Assembly (NCBI RefSeq): GCF_003984625.1
Contig: NZ_RWKH01000021.1
Span: 1-64,000 of the forward strand
DNA length: 64,000 nucleotides
From: Variovorax sp. DXTD-1
Lineage (GTDB): Bacteria > Pseudomonadota > Gammaproteobacteria > Burkholderiales > Burkholderiaceae_C
Direction: 5' to 3'
Position 1 is the stretch's first letter. Each line of letters opens with the position of its first letter. A model generated the notes under the pieces. It was not told the origin of the DNA. It made no database searches and saw nothing but the letters and a program-made list of their open reading frames with translations. This document shows, piece after piece, positions 53,994 to 62,536 of this stretch. The translations under genes were made by a program, and so were the position numbers.

Positions 53994-55025
53994 TCACGAA
54001 AAGACCGGTGGGGCAAATTGAGCCAGCCAGCCACCCACGCGCTCCGGCATGCCGCGCACATGCCCGGGAGGCGGACCGAGCGGGAAGCCCACATGGCCGC
54101 CATGCGCGGGCTGCCACAGCGTGACGTGCGGGCCGACCTCGCCCGGAGTTGGCAGGCTGCGGGCCGGAATGAACGGATCGTTCAGTGCGTTCACCACCAA
54201 CGTGGGCACGCGGATCGCGCTCAGGTGCGGCTTGGACGAGCCCCGCGCCCAGTAGTCGTCGGTATTGCGAAAGCCGTGCAGCGGCGCCGTGAACACGTCG
54301 TCGAAGGTATAGAGGTCTCTGGCGGCCAGCAGCCGCTCGCGGTCGAACAGGCCTGGAAACTGGGCCAGCTTGGCCAGCGCCTTGGGCTTCATGGTCGCGA
54401 GGAACATGCGCGTATAGACCAGCCGGTTGAAGCCGCGGCCGATGGCCTCGCCGCCGGCCGTGAGATCGAGCGGCGCGCTCACCGAAGCCACCGCGCTCAC
54501 GCAAGCACGGGCCGTGTCGCCGGCTTCGCAGGCCCAGCGCAGCAGCGCATTGCCGCCGAGCGAAACGCCCGCGGCCAGCACCGGGCCGCCACCGCGAAGC
54601 GCCTGCTGTTCGCGCATGCGCCGCAGGATCCAGTCGATTTCTTCGTAGTCGCCCGAGTGGTAGGCGCGCGGCGCCAGGTTCAGCTCGCCGCTGCAGCCCC
54701 TGAAATGCGGCACCGCGAAGGCCATGCCGCGCTCGGCCGCAAAGGCGGCAAAGGCTTCCGCATAGTGGCTGCGGGAGGAGCCCTCCAGCCCGTGGAACAG
54801 CACCAGCAGCGGCCGCGGACCCGGCACGGTTGCATCGACGAAATCGACGTCGATGAAATCGCCGTCGGGCGTGTTCCAGCGCTCGCGGCGGTACGGCGGC
54901 CCCGCTGCGCCGCCGCGGCGCGCATAGAGCGCCGCCCAGATGGTCTGCAGGTTGCCGCCGGGCAGCCAGCGCGGCGCCACGTAGTCCATCGATGAGTTCG
55001 CAGAGGGAACAACGTCGCCGGGCAT
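53994..55025 (-). CDS. YheT family alpha/beta hydrolase
   Basis: A 343-residue hydrolase of the YheT/EMB8 family. The nucleophile elbow is GVSLGGNALL, and LVLFHGLEGSSRSHYAEA carries the oxyanion HG motif. The catalytic Asp is in NALNDPFIP and the His in AHGGHVGF. The N-terminal ARWLPGGNLQTI-like stretch is a family trait. The substrate is unknown; esters are likely. It starts three bases after the stop of the SnoaL-like gene upstream, so both are in one transcription unit. Confidence 0.88.
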   Translation of the reverse strand: MPGDVVPSANSSMDYVAPRWLPGGNLQTIWAALYARRGGAAGPPYRRERWNTPDGDFIDVDFVDATVPGPRPLLVLFHGLEGSSRSHYAEAFAAFAAERGMAFAVPHFRGCSGELNLAPRAYHSGDYEEIDWILRRMREQQALRGGGPVLAAGVSLGGNALLRWACEAGDTARACVSAVASVSAPLDLTAGGEAIGRGFNRLVYTRMFLATMKPKALAKLAQFPGLFDRERLLAARDLYTFDDVFTAPLHGFRNTDDYWARGSSKPHLSAIRVPTLVVNALNDPFIPARSLPTPGEVGPHVTLWQPAHGGHVGFPLGPPPGHVRGMPERVGGWLAQFAPPVFS

Positions 55026-55028
55026 CGC

Positions 55029-55481
55029 TCAGTGCAGGGTCTGGGGCGGATCGTTCGCGTCGACGGGCTCGCGCGCGCTGCCGGGGCTCGCATGGTGCGC
55101 CACCATGCGCCAGCCCTCGGCGGTCTTGTGATAGACGTTGGTGGCCAGCACGAAGGCGTGCTTGGGCCCTTCAGGCGTGAGAACCTCGATGCGCTCCAGC
55201 ACGTTGTGCACCGCGCTCGCGAGCGACTCGATCTTGCGTACACGCGCGGGCATGGCGTGGATGGCACCGTTGCCGAACATCTGCTCGAAAGCCGCGCGGA
55301 TCGCCGTGGCGCCGACCAGGCGGGGCCCGCCGGGACGCACGCAGAACACCTCGTCCTCGTCGGCCCAGCACGCCATCAACGCATCGATGTCGCCGCGCTG
55401 CAGCGCTTCATAGAAGGCCGCCTCGATGTCGTCGGCAGTCCCGCCGAGGGCCGCGGCGGCGCGGAGTGGGGTCTTGGGCAT
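55029..55481 (-). CDS. SnoaL-like / NTF2-fold protein
   Basis: A 150-residue protein of the YybH/SgcJ-type NTF2-like superfamily: IEAAFYEALQRGDIDALMAC, WADEDEVFCVRPGGPRLVG and EGWRMVAHHASPGS are typical. Such proteins form small cone-shaped cavities that bind hydrophobic ligands or act as simple isomerases. The role here is unknown. The start MPKTPLR at 55481 is chosen because family similarity begins there. Confidence 0.8.
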   Translation of the reverse strand: MPKTPLRAAAALGGTADDIEAAFYEALQRGDIDALMACWADEDEVFCVRPGGPRLVGATAIRAAFEQMFGNGAIHAMPARVRKIESLASAVHNVLERIEVLTPEGPKHAFVLATNVYHKTAEGWRMVAHHASPGSAREPVDANDPPQTLH

Positions 55482-55540
55482 GGCGTGATTTTGCCGCGTG
55501 ATCCGTGACGTGAGCGTTGCCGGGGAATCAAGCGCGTCAA

Positions 55541-56329
55541 TCAGGAGTTGATCGGGGCTTCTTGCACGGCAGCAGCCAGCCAGCGCCGCACCACGGACTG
55601 CATCTCGCCCTGGGCCGCCTCCCACACCAGCTCCGGCGCGGCCACGTGCACGCCTGCAGGTGCAATGCGCAGGGCCACGTCGACCAGTTCGGCCACCTTG
55701 GAGGGGCGCACCGGCTGCTCGCTCGTCGGCACCATGAAGCGCATGACCGACAGCATCCATGCGGCTAGCCTTTCGGCCGGGTTGGCGAACCGGGCATTCA
55801 GCGGCTTGCGCGCCGAACGCAGGAGGATCACGCGCTCGAAGCCGCTGGCGACCACCGCCTGTTCGTCGAGGCTCGCGAGCCCGCGCTTGAGCGCCTCCGG
55901 CAGGCGGCCCTGGTCGTGCGGCTGCACGATGGCCAGCGTCTGCACGCCGCAAGCGCGCAACCAGCGCGAGAGCTCCGGCAGATCGGAGGGTTGCGGCACC
56001 CACAGCGCACGCTCGCGGCCGTGGTACAGCCGGGGCGGGTCGAAGGCGATGACCGCGGTATCGGCCGAGGTGAGCCCCCATTGCGCGATCGGCAGGTTGG
56101 GGCAGAGGCAGGTTTCGACGCCGCGCATGCCGTCGCGCATCGGTTCGCGCGACAGCACCCGGACATGGGCAAAGCGGTGGCCGCCCGCGAGCCGGCGCAG
56201 AAGCTCCTGCCCCAGGGCGCCGGTCGCGCCGGCAATCAATAGCGTTCCGGCGGTTGCGGCCCTCGCGGCCATCGCGGGCAATACCGCGCGGTTCGCGGCC
56301 TGCAGTGCTTGAAGGGGATCGAGGGCCAT
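55541..56329 (-). CDS. NAD(P)-binding Rossmann-fold protein (atypical SDR-like)
   Basis: A 262-residue protein with the dinucleotide-binding motif GATGALGQELLRRL near residues 33-46 and a YwnB/HTATIP2-like layout (ERVILLRSARKP). It has no classical YxxxK active site that I can see, so it may be a binding protein or an atypical reductase. It is divergent from the lemA gene and precedes the SnoaL-like gene. Confidence 0.72.
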   Translation of the reverse strand: MALDPLQALQAANRAVLPAMAARAATAGTLLIAGATGALGQELLRRLAGGHRFAHVRVLSREPMRDGMRGVETCLCPNLPIAQWGLTSADTAVIAFDPPRLYHGRERALWVPQPSDLPELSRWLRACGVQTLAIVQPHDQGRLPEALKRGLASLDEQAVVASGFERVILLRSARKPLNARFANPAERLAAWMLSVMRFMVPTSEQPVRPSKVAELVDVALRIAPAGVHVAAPELVWEAAQGEMQSVVRRWLAAAVQEAPINS

Positions 56330-56375
56330 GGAGCCATCTATGCTAACTTCCGGCTCTTCTGCGGAGGTAATGCAA

Positions 56376-56975
56376 ATGATGATGAAACGCTGGCTCTTGA
56401 TTCTTGCTTCGGTCCTGTCCCTGAGCGGATGCGGCTACAACCAGTTCCAGTCGCTCGACGAGACGAGCAAATCGGCATGGAGCGAAGTGCTCAACCAGTA
56501 CCAGCGGCGTGCCGACCTCGTGCCCAACATCGTGGCGACCGTGAAGGGCGAGGCCAGCTTCGAGCAGGACACGCTCACCAAGGTGATCGAGGCGCGGGCC
56601 AAGGCCACCTCGATCCAGGTGACGCCCGAGACGCTGAACAACCCCGAGGCATTCAACAAGTTCCAGCAGGCGCAGGGCGAGCTCTCGTCGGCGCTGTCGC
56701 GGCTGATGGTGGTGTCGGAGCGCTACCCGGAGCTGAAGGCCAACCAGGCCTTCCGCGACCTGCGCGTGACGCTCGAAGGCACCGAGAACCGCATCACCGT
56801 GGCGCGCAACCGCTACATCCAGACGGTGCAGGAATACAACGTGCTGGCGCGCAGCTTCCCCACGAACATCACGGCCAAGATCTTCAGCTACGAGCCGAAG
56901 CCGAACTTCTCGGTGCAGAACGAAGCACAGATCTCGACGCCGCCCGCCGTCGACTTTTCTGCGCCCAAGAAGTAA
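56376..56975 (+). CDS. lemA: LemA family lipoprotein
   Basis: A 199-residue LemA protein. The signal peptide ends in lipobox LSGC. The following helical bundle has the family phrases QYQRRADLVPNIVATVKG, RLMVVSERYPELKANQAF and ENRITVARNRYIQTVQEYN. GGAGG lies eight bases before the ATG triplet at 56376. It heads a three-gene unit with two TPM-domain genes, a conserved arrangement of unclear function linked to envelope or electron-transfer maturation. Confidence 0.9.
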   Translation: MMMKRWLLILASVLSLSGCGYNQFQSLDETSKSAWSEVLNQYQRRADLVPNIVATVKGEASFEQDTLTKVIEARAKATSIQVTPETLNNPEAFNKFQQAQGELSSALSRLMVVSERYPELKANQAFRDLRVTLEGTENRITVARNRYIQTVQEYNVLARSFPTNITAKIFSYEPKPNFSVQNEAQISTPPAVDFSAPKK

Positions 56976-56987
56976 GACGCCCGATCG

Positions 56988-57914
56988 ATGGCACTTGCCC
57001 TGATACGCCGTGCGCTGGCCGCCGTCCTGCTGGCGGCGACCGCGTGGGCCGGGCTTGCGGCCACCGCATGGGCGCAGGGCCTGCTGCCGGTGCCCGCGCT
57101 CACGGCCCGGGTGATCGACCAGACGCAGACGCTGGCCGAACCGGAGCGCGCCGACCTCGAAGCCAAGCTGGCCGCTTTCGAGCAGCGCAAGGGCTCGCAG
57201 ATGGTGGTGCTGATGGTGCCCACCACCGAGCCTGAAGACATAGCAAGCTACGCCAACCGCGTGGGCAACGCGTGGAAGATCGGGCGCAAGGACGTGGGCG
57301 ACGGCATCCTGGTGATCGTGGCCAAGAACGACCGCAAGATGCGCATCGAAGTGGCCAAGACCCTCGAAGGCGCGGTGCCCGACCTGGCGGCCATCCGCAT
57401 CATCGACGAAGAGATGAAGCCGCGTTTTCGCAACAACGACTTCGCGGGCGGGCTGAACGCGGCCGTGGCCCGGCTCATCGGGCTGGTCGACGGCGAAGCG
57501 CTGCCCGCGCCTTCCAGCGGCAGCGACAAGGATTCCAGCGAAGGCATCGACTGGGAAAACCTCGCAATCTTCCTGTTCATCGGCGTCTTCGTCGGGGCGC
57601 CCATCGTGCGCTCGATCGCCGGCAAGAAGCTCGGCTCTGTTGTCATGGGCGGCGGCATCGGCGTGATTGCATTCTTCATCACGACCAGCATCGTCATCGC
57701 GGTGCTGGCAGGCATGGCGGCACTGATGGTGTCGCTGTTCTCGGCCGTGGCTGCGTCGGCGCCGGGGCGCCGCGGCGGCGGCGGTGGTGGATTCGGCGGC
57801 TGGGGTGGTGGCGGCGGCGGCGGTGGCTGGAGCGGCGGCAGCAGCGGCGGTGGGGGCTTCAGCTCCGGCGGCGGCGGCGATTTCGGGGGCGGCGGCGCCT
57901 CGGGGGACTGGTAG
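56988..57914 (+). CDS. TPM-domain membrane protein (YgcG-like) with Gly-rich tail
   Basis: A 308-residue protein with a cleavable signal peptide (about residues 1-29), a TPM domain (RVIDQTQTLAEPERADLEAK through RIIDEEMKPRFRNNDFAGGL), two membrane helices around 190-250, and a C-terminus of about 50 residues that is nearly all Gly and Ser. This is the standard YgcG layout. It lies 12 bases after lemA. Confidence 0.88.
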   Translation: MALALIRRALAAVLLAATAWAGLAATAWAQGLLPVPALTARVIDQTQTLAEPERADLEAKLAAFEQRKGSQMVVLMVPTTEPEDIASYANRVGNAWKIGRKDVGDGILVIVAKNDRKMRIEVAKTLEGAVPDLAAIRIIDEEMKPRFRNNDFAGGLNAAVARLIGLVDGEALPAPSSGSDKDSSEGIDWENLAIFLFIGVFVGAPIVRSIAGKKLGSVVMGGGIGVIAFFITTSIVIAVLAGMAALMVSLFSAVAASAPGRRGGGGGGFGGWGGGGGGGGWSGGSSGGGGFSSGGGGDFGGGGASGDW

Positions 57915-57916
57915 GC

Positions 57917-58435
57917 ATGGCAACGCTTTTCTCCAGGCTCGGCCGCATCTGGCGCCACCAATGGATGGACGAGGCCGATGTGCGCCGCGTGCTGCCCGAT
58001 GCCGCCATGGAACGCCTTGCCGCGCGGGTGGCTGCAAGCGAGCGGCGCCACAGTGGCGAGATCCGCATCTGCGTCGAGGCCGGCCTGCCCTGGTCTTACC
58101 TGCGGCGGGATGCCTCGGCGCGCGAGCGTGCCGTCACCATGTTCGGCAAGCTGCGCGTATGGGATACCGAGCACAACAACGGCGTGCTCATCTACCTTTT
58201 GCTCGCCGAGCATGCGATAGAGATCGTGGCCGACCGCGGCATCAGCGCGCGGGTCAGTGCCGCCGAATGGTCCGCGATGACGCAGCGCATGGGCGCGGCA
58301 TTCCGCGAAGGGCGTTTCGAAGACGGGCTGACGCAGGCGCTCGAAGAAATGTCAGCCTTGCTGGTCGAGCACTTTCCGCTGGCGGACGACCAGCCGGACA
58401 CCAACGAATTGCCCGACAAGCCCGTGGTTCTTTGA
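57917..58435 (+). CDS. Second TPM-domain protein, soluble
   Basis: A 172-residue TPM-domain protein without signal peptide or membrane helices: AASERRHSGEIRICVEAGLP, FGKLRVWDTEHNNGVLIYLL and MGAAFREGRFEDGLTQALEE match the domain. It starts two bases after the stop of the first TPM gene, so the two are translated together. In related genomes a soluble TPM protein often accompanies a YgcG/LemA pair. Confidence 0.85.
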   Translation: MATLFSRLGRIWRHQWMDEADVRRVLPDAAMERLAARVAASERRHSGEIRICVEAGLPWSYLRRDASARERAVTMFGKLRVWDTEHNNGVLIYLLLAEHAIEIVADRGISARVSAAEWSAMTQRMGAAFREGRFEDGLTQALEEMSALLVEHFPLADDQPDTNELPDKPVVL

Positions 58436-58543
58436 ATTTCTCCCTCCCCTCCCGGGGGAGGGTTGGGGTGGGGGCAAGCGGCGTTGGCGATGGGCACGCT
58501 CTGCCCGCCCCCATCCCAGCCTTCCCCCAGAGGGGGCAGGAGC
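58434..58543 (+). repeat. Dispersed palindromic repeat, copy A
   Basis: A 110-base element between the second TPM gene and pdeM. The left arm starts GAATTTCTCCCTCCCCT and ends GCAAGCGGCGT; the right arm runs from CCCCCATCCCAGCCTTCCC to AGGAGC; a variable 23-base centre separates them. Both arms contain G-run/C-run palindromes. The same element in inverted orientation occurs at 62396-62515. Confidence 0.8.
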
Positions 58544-58549
58544 GAATCA

Positions 58550-59239
58550 TCAATCCGATGGCGGCAGCGCCCACACGGTTTCACCGCCCACCGCAAAGAA
58601 CCGCCGCCCCGACGCGCGCTCCACCAGCCACCCGCCCGTGAACTCGCCGAAGGCCGGCAGCACGGCCTGCCGTTCGTCGCTCGTGAAACACGGCAGCCGC
58701 ACGCTGTCTCGCCCCGGCCCATGGAGCCTGCACACCGGATGCAGGTGCCCGGCGAGAACGAAGTGCGTGGCATGCGCTTGCGGATGGTGGCAGCAGGCGA
58801 AAGGGCCGAGCAGATAGGGCTCGTCGACCACCTCGATGTCCAGGGCCGCAGGCGGATCGCCCGCGCGGCTGTCGTGGTTGCCCCGCACCAGCGTCATGCG
58901 GACGGACCCATGCGCGGAGCGCCAGTCGGCTAGCGCAGCCAGCACCTGCGGCGTGCGCGCCTGCACCGCATGCATGAAGTCACCAAGAAACACGATGCGT
59001 TGCGGCGCGTGGGCTGCGATCAGCGCGTCGAGCCGCGCGAGGTTCTGCTGCGTGGTGCCGCCCGGCACCGGCTGCCCCAGCGCGCGGTAGGTCGCGGCCT
59101 TGCCGATATGCAGGTCAGCAATGAACAGCACACGGCCGTCGGGCCACCAGATGGCGCGTTCGGGCAGCAGATGAAGCAGTTCGCCGGCCCATCGGACCGG
59201 CAGGGCCGATGCGGAAAGTTGCGGGGAAGTCACTGCCAC
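58550..59239 (-). CDS. pdeM: Ligase-associated metallophosphoesterase PdeM
   Basis: A calcineurin-like phosphoesterase of about 229 residues with metal-binding motifs FIADLHIGK, VFLGDFMH, RGNHDSR and AGHLHP. PdeM proteins occur with an ATP-dependent DNA ligase and a DEXH helicase, and both lie just beyond, separated by the oppositely oriented trxC. The start is uncertain: no ATG fits, and GTG at 59239 or 59233 is likely. Probably a DNA-repair nuclease or phosphatase. Confidence 0.85.
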   Translation of the reverse strand: MAVTSPQLSASALPVRWAGELLHLLPERAIWWPDGRVLFIADLHIGKAATYRALGQPVPGGTTQQNLARLDALIAAHAPQRIVFLGDFMHAVQARTPQVLAALADWRSAHGSVRMTLVRGNHDSRAGDPPAALDIEVVDEPYLLGPFACCHHPQAHATHFVLAGHLHPVCRLHGPGRDSVRLPCFTSDERQAVLPAFGEFTGGWLVERASGRRFFAVGGETVWALPPSD

Positions 59240-59313
59240 CAAGTGTCGCAAAAGCCGGTGCGCATGGGCGGCCGTCACTTGCAATTCACCGCTGCGGACC
59301 CCAGTTCTTGGGT

Positions 59314-59763
59314 ATGACCGAAACGCCATCGCTGCACATCGTCTGTCCGCACTGCCACACCACCAATCGCGTGCGCGAGGCACAGCTGGGCAGCGCGCCC
59401 GATTGCGGCAGTTGCCACCGCCCACTGTTCGCCGGCCACTCGACGGCGCTGCCGGACGAAAAGACCTTCGACCGCCACATTGCACGCAATGAAATTCCGG
59501 TGCTGGTGGACTTCTGGGCACCGTGGTGCGGCCCGTGCCGCCAGATGGCGCCGGCCTATGAACAGGCCGCGGCCCAGCTGGAGCCGCGGGTGCGGCTGGC
59601 CAAGGTCGATACCGAGGCCATGCCCAACCTGGGCGCGCGCTTCAACATCCGCAGCATCCCCACGCTGGCGCTGTTTCGCGGCGGCCGCGAGGTGGCGCGG
59701 CAGGCCGGTGCCATGGGCGCGGCGGACATCGTGCGCTGGGTCAAGGCGCACGGCGCCGGCTGA
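59314..59763 (+). CDS. trxC: Thioredoxin 2 (TrxC) with zinc finger
   Basis: A 149-residue thioredoxin with an N-terminal zinc-binding domain (CPHC near residue 10, CGSC near 29) followed by the thioredoxin fold with active site WAPWCGPC near 66-73. Cytosolic disulfide reductant, often induced under oxidative stress. It lies between pdeM and the helicase gene on the other strand. Confidence 0.92.
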   Translation: MTETPSLHIVCPHCHTTNRVREAQLGSAPDCGSCHRPLFAGHSTALPDEKTFDRHIARNEIPVLVDFWAPWCGPCRQMAPAYEQAAAQLEPRVRLAKVDTEAMPNLGARFNIRSIPTLALFRGGREVARQAGAMGAADIVRWVKAHGAG

Positions 59764-59785
59764 GCCGGACGGCTCACTCCTCACT

Positions 59786-62536
59786 TCACAGCGGCGGCAA
59801 AGGCCGCGAGCGGCGTGAGGGCGGCCTGCGCTGGCGCTGCGGCGCGGGTGGCTTGCCCGGCCCTTCCTGGCCGAACGCGAGCGTGCTCTTCACGCGTTCG
59901 ATCCCGCCGGCGGTGACCACGCCGCCCGCGGCTTTTTCGAGCTGCTCGACCATGCGCGCGATGCGGTCGGCCACGTTTTCGTTCGACAGCTTCTCGCGGA
60001 ACAGCTCGACCATGAGCGGAAACGAAAACGGCGTCGGCCGCTCGAGCGGCTTCAGCACCAGCTGCTGAGTCGCCATGCGCGCGAGGCTGGCGCGCAGCCG
60101 GCCTATCTCGAGCTCCTGCGCGAGCAGCTCCTGCTCGGCCTGCAGCAGCAGCTTGTTGGCGGGGTCGTACTTGCGGAACACCTCCCAGAACAGTGACGAC
60201 GAGGCCTGCAGCTGCCTGTTGCTGCGCTTCTCGCCGGGGTAGCCCTGGAAGATGAGGCCCGAGACGCGCGCAATTTCTCTGAAGCGGCGCTGCGCCAACT
60301 CACCCGCGTTGAGCGAAGCCAGCACCTCGTGCAGCAGCTCGGCATGCGCATCGTCGCCTTGCGGCAGGCGCAGCACCTGCGGCAGCAGCGCGGGCCAGTC
60401 GACCGGCACGGCACTCAGCAGTTCGAAGCCGTAGTCGTTCACCGCAATGGAGAAGGTGCGCGCATCGTGCTGCGCCACGCGCCAGGCCAACAGGCTTGCA
60501 AGCCCCATGTGCACGTGCCGCCCCGCAAAGGGATAAAGAAACAGGTGCGAGCCTTCGCGTGTCGTCAGCGTCTCCGCCAGCAGCGTCTGCGGCGTGGGCA
60601 GGGCCGACCACTGCTGCTGGATTTCGAGCAGCGGCCGCACGCACTGCAGTTCGGGTGAGTCATAGCGCCCCTCGCCAGCCAGCGCGAGCTGCTGCACCAC
60701 GGCATCGGCCAGCGTGGTCGACAGCGGCATGCGCCCGCCGTTCCAGCGCGGCACCGCGGCGCGCTTGCCGGTGGCGCGCCGCACCCAGGCCGTCATGTCG
60801 TGGATGCGCACGAGCTCCAGCAGCCGGCCGCCGAACAGGAAGCAGTCGCCGGGCTTCATACGTGCGACAAAGCCTTCTTCGACGCTGCCGATCTTCGCGC
60901 CGCCCATGTACTGCACCGCCATGCTGGCATCGCTCACGATGGTGCCGATGTTCATGCGGTGCCGCCGGGCAAGCCGCGCATCGGGCACACGCCAGACGCC
61001 TTCGGCATCGGGCACCGCGCGGCGGTAGTCCGGGTAGGCGGCCAGCGAAGGGCCGCCCTGCGAGACGAAGGACAGGCACCACTCCCAGCTCTCCCGCGAC
61101 AGCCCTGCATAGGCCGCGGTGCCGCGCACTTCCGCATACAGGTCGTCGGGCACGAAGCCGCCGCCGAGCGCCACTGTGACGAGGTGCTGCACCAGCACGT
61201 CGAGCGGCTGCACCGGCGTGTGCCGCGCCTCGATGTGGCCGGCCGCAATGGCCGCGCGCGCCGCGGCGCCCTCGACCATCTCGATGCTGTGCGTGGGCAC
61301 GAGCGTGATGCGCGACGGCCGCCCCGGTGCATGGCCCGAGCGCCCCGCGCGCTGCAGCAGCCGCGCCACGCCCTTGGGCGAGCCGATCTGCAGCACGCGC
61401 TCGACCGGCAGGAAATCGACACCCAGGTCCAGGCTCGATGTGCAGACCACCGCCTTGAGTTCGCCGCTCTTCAAGCCAAGCTCCACCCACTCGCGCACCG
61501 CGCGGTCGAGCGAGCCGTGGTGCAGCGCAATGGTGCCCGCCCATTCGGGCCGCGCCTCGAGCATGGCCTGGTACCAGATCTCCGATTGCGAGCGCGTGTT
61601 GGTGAACACCAGCGTGGTGCTGCTGGCGGCAATCTCATCGAGCACCTGCGGCAGCATCGTGAGGCCGAGGTGGCCTCCCCACGGAAAGCGCTCGGCGCGG
61701 CCAGGCAGCAGCGAATCGACCACCAGCTTCTTGGGCACCGCGCCCTGCACCAGCACGCCCTCTTCATCGCCAAGCAATGCGCGCATGGCCTCTTGCAGGT
61801 TGCCCAGCGTGGCCGACATGCCCCACACCGCGAGCCCCGCATTCCAGCGCCGGAGCCGCGCGAGCGCGAGCTGCACCTGCACGCCGCGCTTGTTGCCGAG
61901 CAGCTCGTGCCATTCATCGACCACCACCATCTTCACGCGGCCGAGCACCTCGCTGGCATCGGCGCGGGCGAGCAGCAGCGAGAGGCTCTCGGGCGTGGTG
62001 ACGAGCACGGTGGGCAGGCGCTCGTTCTGCGCGGTGCGCTCGGCCGACGAGGTGTCGCCGCTGCGCGCGCCGGCGCTCCACGGATGCACCTCGGCGCCGA
62101 GCGCTTCGAGCGGCTGCTTCAGTGCGCGCAGCGTGTCGGCCGCAAGCGCGCGCATGGGTGTGAGCCACAGCAACGTGAGCGGCGGCGCGGCGGGGCGCGC
62201 GGTTTCCTTTCTCGCTTGCGAGAAGACCTGCAGCGCGCCGAGCCACACGGCGTAGGTCTTGCCCGCGCCGGTGGTCGCATGCAACATGCCGGACTTTCCT
62301 TGCGCGATGGCTTTCCATACATCGCGCTGGAATTTGAAGGGCTTCCAGCCGCGGCCGGCAAACCATTCATCGAGCGCCGCCTTGACTGCTGTCTTGCTCC
62401 TTCCCCCGCTGGGGGAAGGCTGGGATGGGGGCACGCGGCCTCCGACAGGCAGCCGATCCTCGATACGCCGCTTGCCCCCACCCCTGCCCTCCCCCGGAAG
62501 GGGAGGGAGAAATTCGGGGTCCACAGGGTCGGTCAT
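59786..62536 (-). CDS. Ligase-associated DEXH-box DNA helicase (Lhr-like)
   Basis: A 916-residue superfamily 2 helicase. Walker A is [13 protein letters not shown] near residues 89-101, the DEXH box is [12 protein letters not shown], motif III is GMSATLGN and motif VI is [10 protein letters not shown]. The long C-terminal half matches Lhr-core and associated domains, and the last 30 residues are Pro/Arg-rich. Residues about 8-47 are encoded by a palindromic repeat and look foreign ([12 protein letters not shown]). The start overlaps the ligase stop (ATGA). With PdeM and the ligase it forms a conserved repair module. Confidence 0.9.
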   Translation of the reverse strand: MTDPVDPEFLPPLPGEGRGGGKRRIEDRLPVGGRVPPSQPSPSGGRSKTAVKAALDEWFAGRGWKPFKFQRDVWKAIAQGKSGMLHATTGAGKTYAVWLGALQVFSQARKETARPAAPPLTLLWLTPMRALAADTLRALKQPLEALGAEVHPWSAGARSGDTSSAERTAQNERLPTVLVTTPESLSLLLARADASEVLGRVKMVVVDEWHELLGNKRGVQVQLALARLRRWNAGLAVWGMSATLGNLQEAMRALLGDEEGVLVQGAVPKKLVVDSLLPGRAERFPWGGHLGLTMLPQVLDEIAASSTTLVFTNTRSQSEIWYQAMLEARPEWAGTIALHHGSLDRAVREWVELGLKSGELKAVVCTSSLDLGVDFLPVERVLQIGSPKGVARLLQRAGRSGHAPGRPSRITLVPTHSIEMVEGAAARAAIAAGHIEARHTPVQPLDVLVQHLVTVALGGGFVPDDLYAEVRGTAAYAGLSRESWEWCLSFVSQGGPSLAAYPDYRRAVPDAEGVWRVPDARLARRHRMNIGTIVSDASMAVQYMGGAKIGSVEEGFVARMKPGDCFLFGGRLLELVRIHDMTAWVRRATGKRAAVPRWNGGRMPLSTTLADAVVQQLALAGEGRYDSPELQCVRPLLEIQQQWSALPTPQTLLAETLTTREGSHLFLYPFAGRHVHMGLASLLAWRVAQHDARTFSIAVNDYGFELLSAVPVDWPALLPQVLRLPQGDDAHAELLHEVLASLNAGELAQRRFREIARVSGLIFQGYPGEKRSNRQLQASSSLFWEVFRKYDPANKLLLQAEQELLAQELEIGRLRASLARMATQQLVLKPLERPTPFSFPLMVELFREKLSNENVADRIARMVEQLEKAAGGVVTAGGIERVKSTLAFGQEGPGKPPAPQRQRRPPSRRSRPLPPL
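62396..62515 (-). repeat. Dispersed palindromic repeat, copy B, inside the helicase gene
   Basis: A 120-base inverted-orientation copy of the element at 58434-58543. The arms match with only a few differences and the centre is a different 33 bases. It lies wholly inside the helicase reading frame, and its length is a multiple of three, so it adds 40 in-frame codons. Confidence 0.8.

Noticed and set aside
56343-58037. 564-codon minus-strand frame opposite lemA and the TPM genes
   Set aside because: It mirrors the Gly-rich tail codons and has no family similarity; the plus-strand genes are clear.
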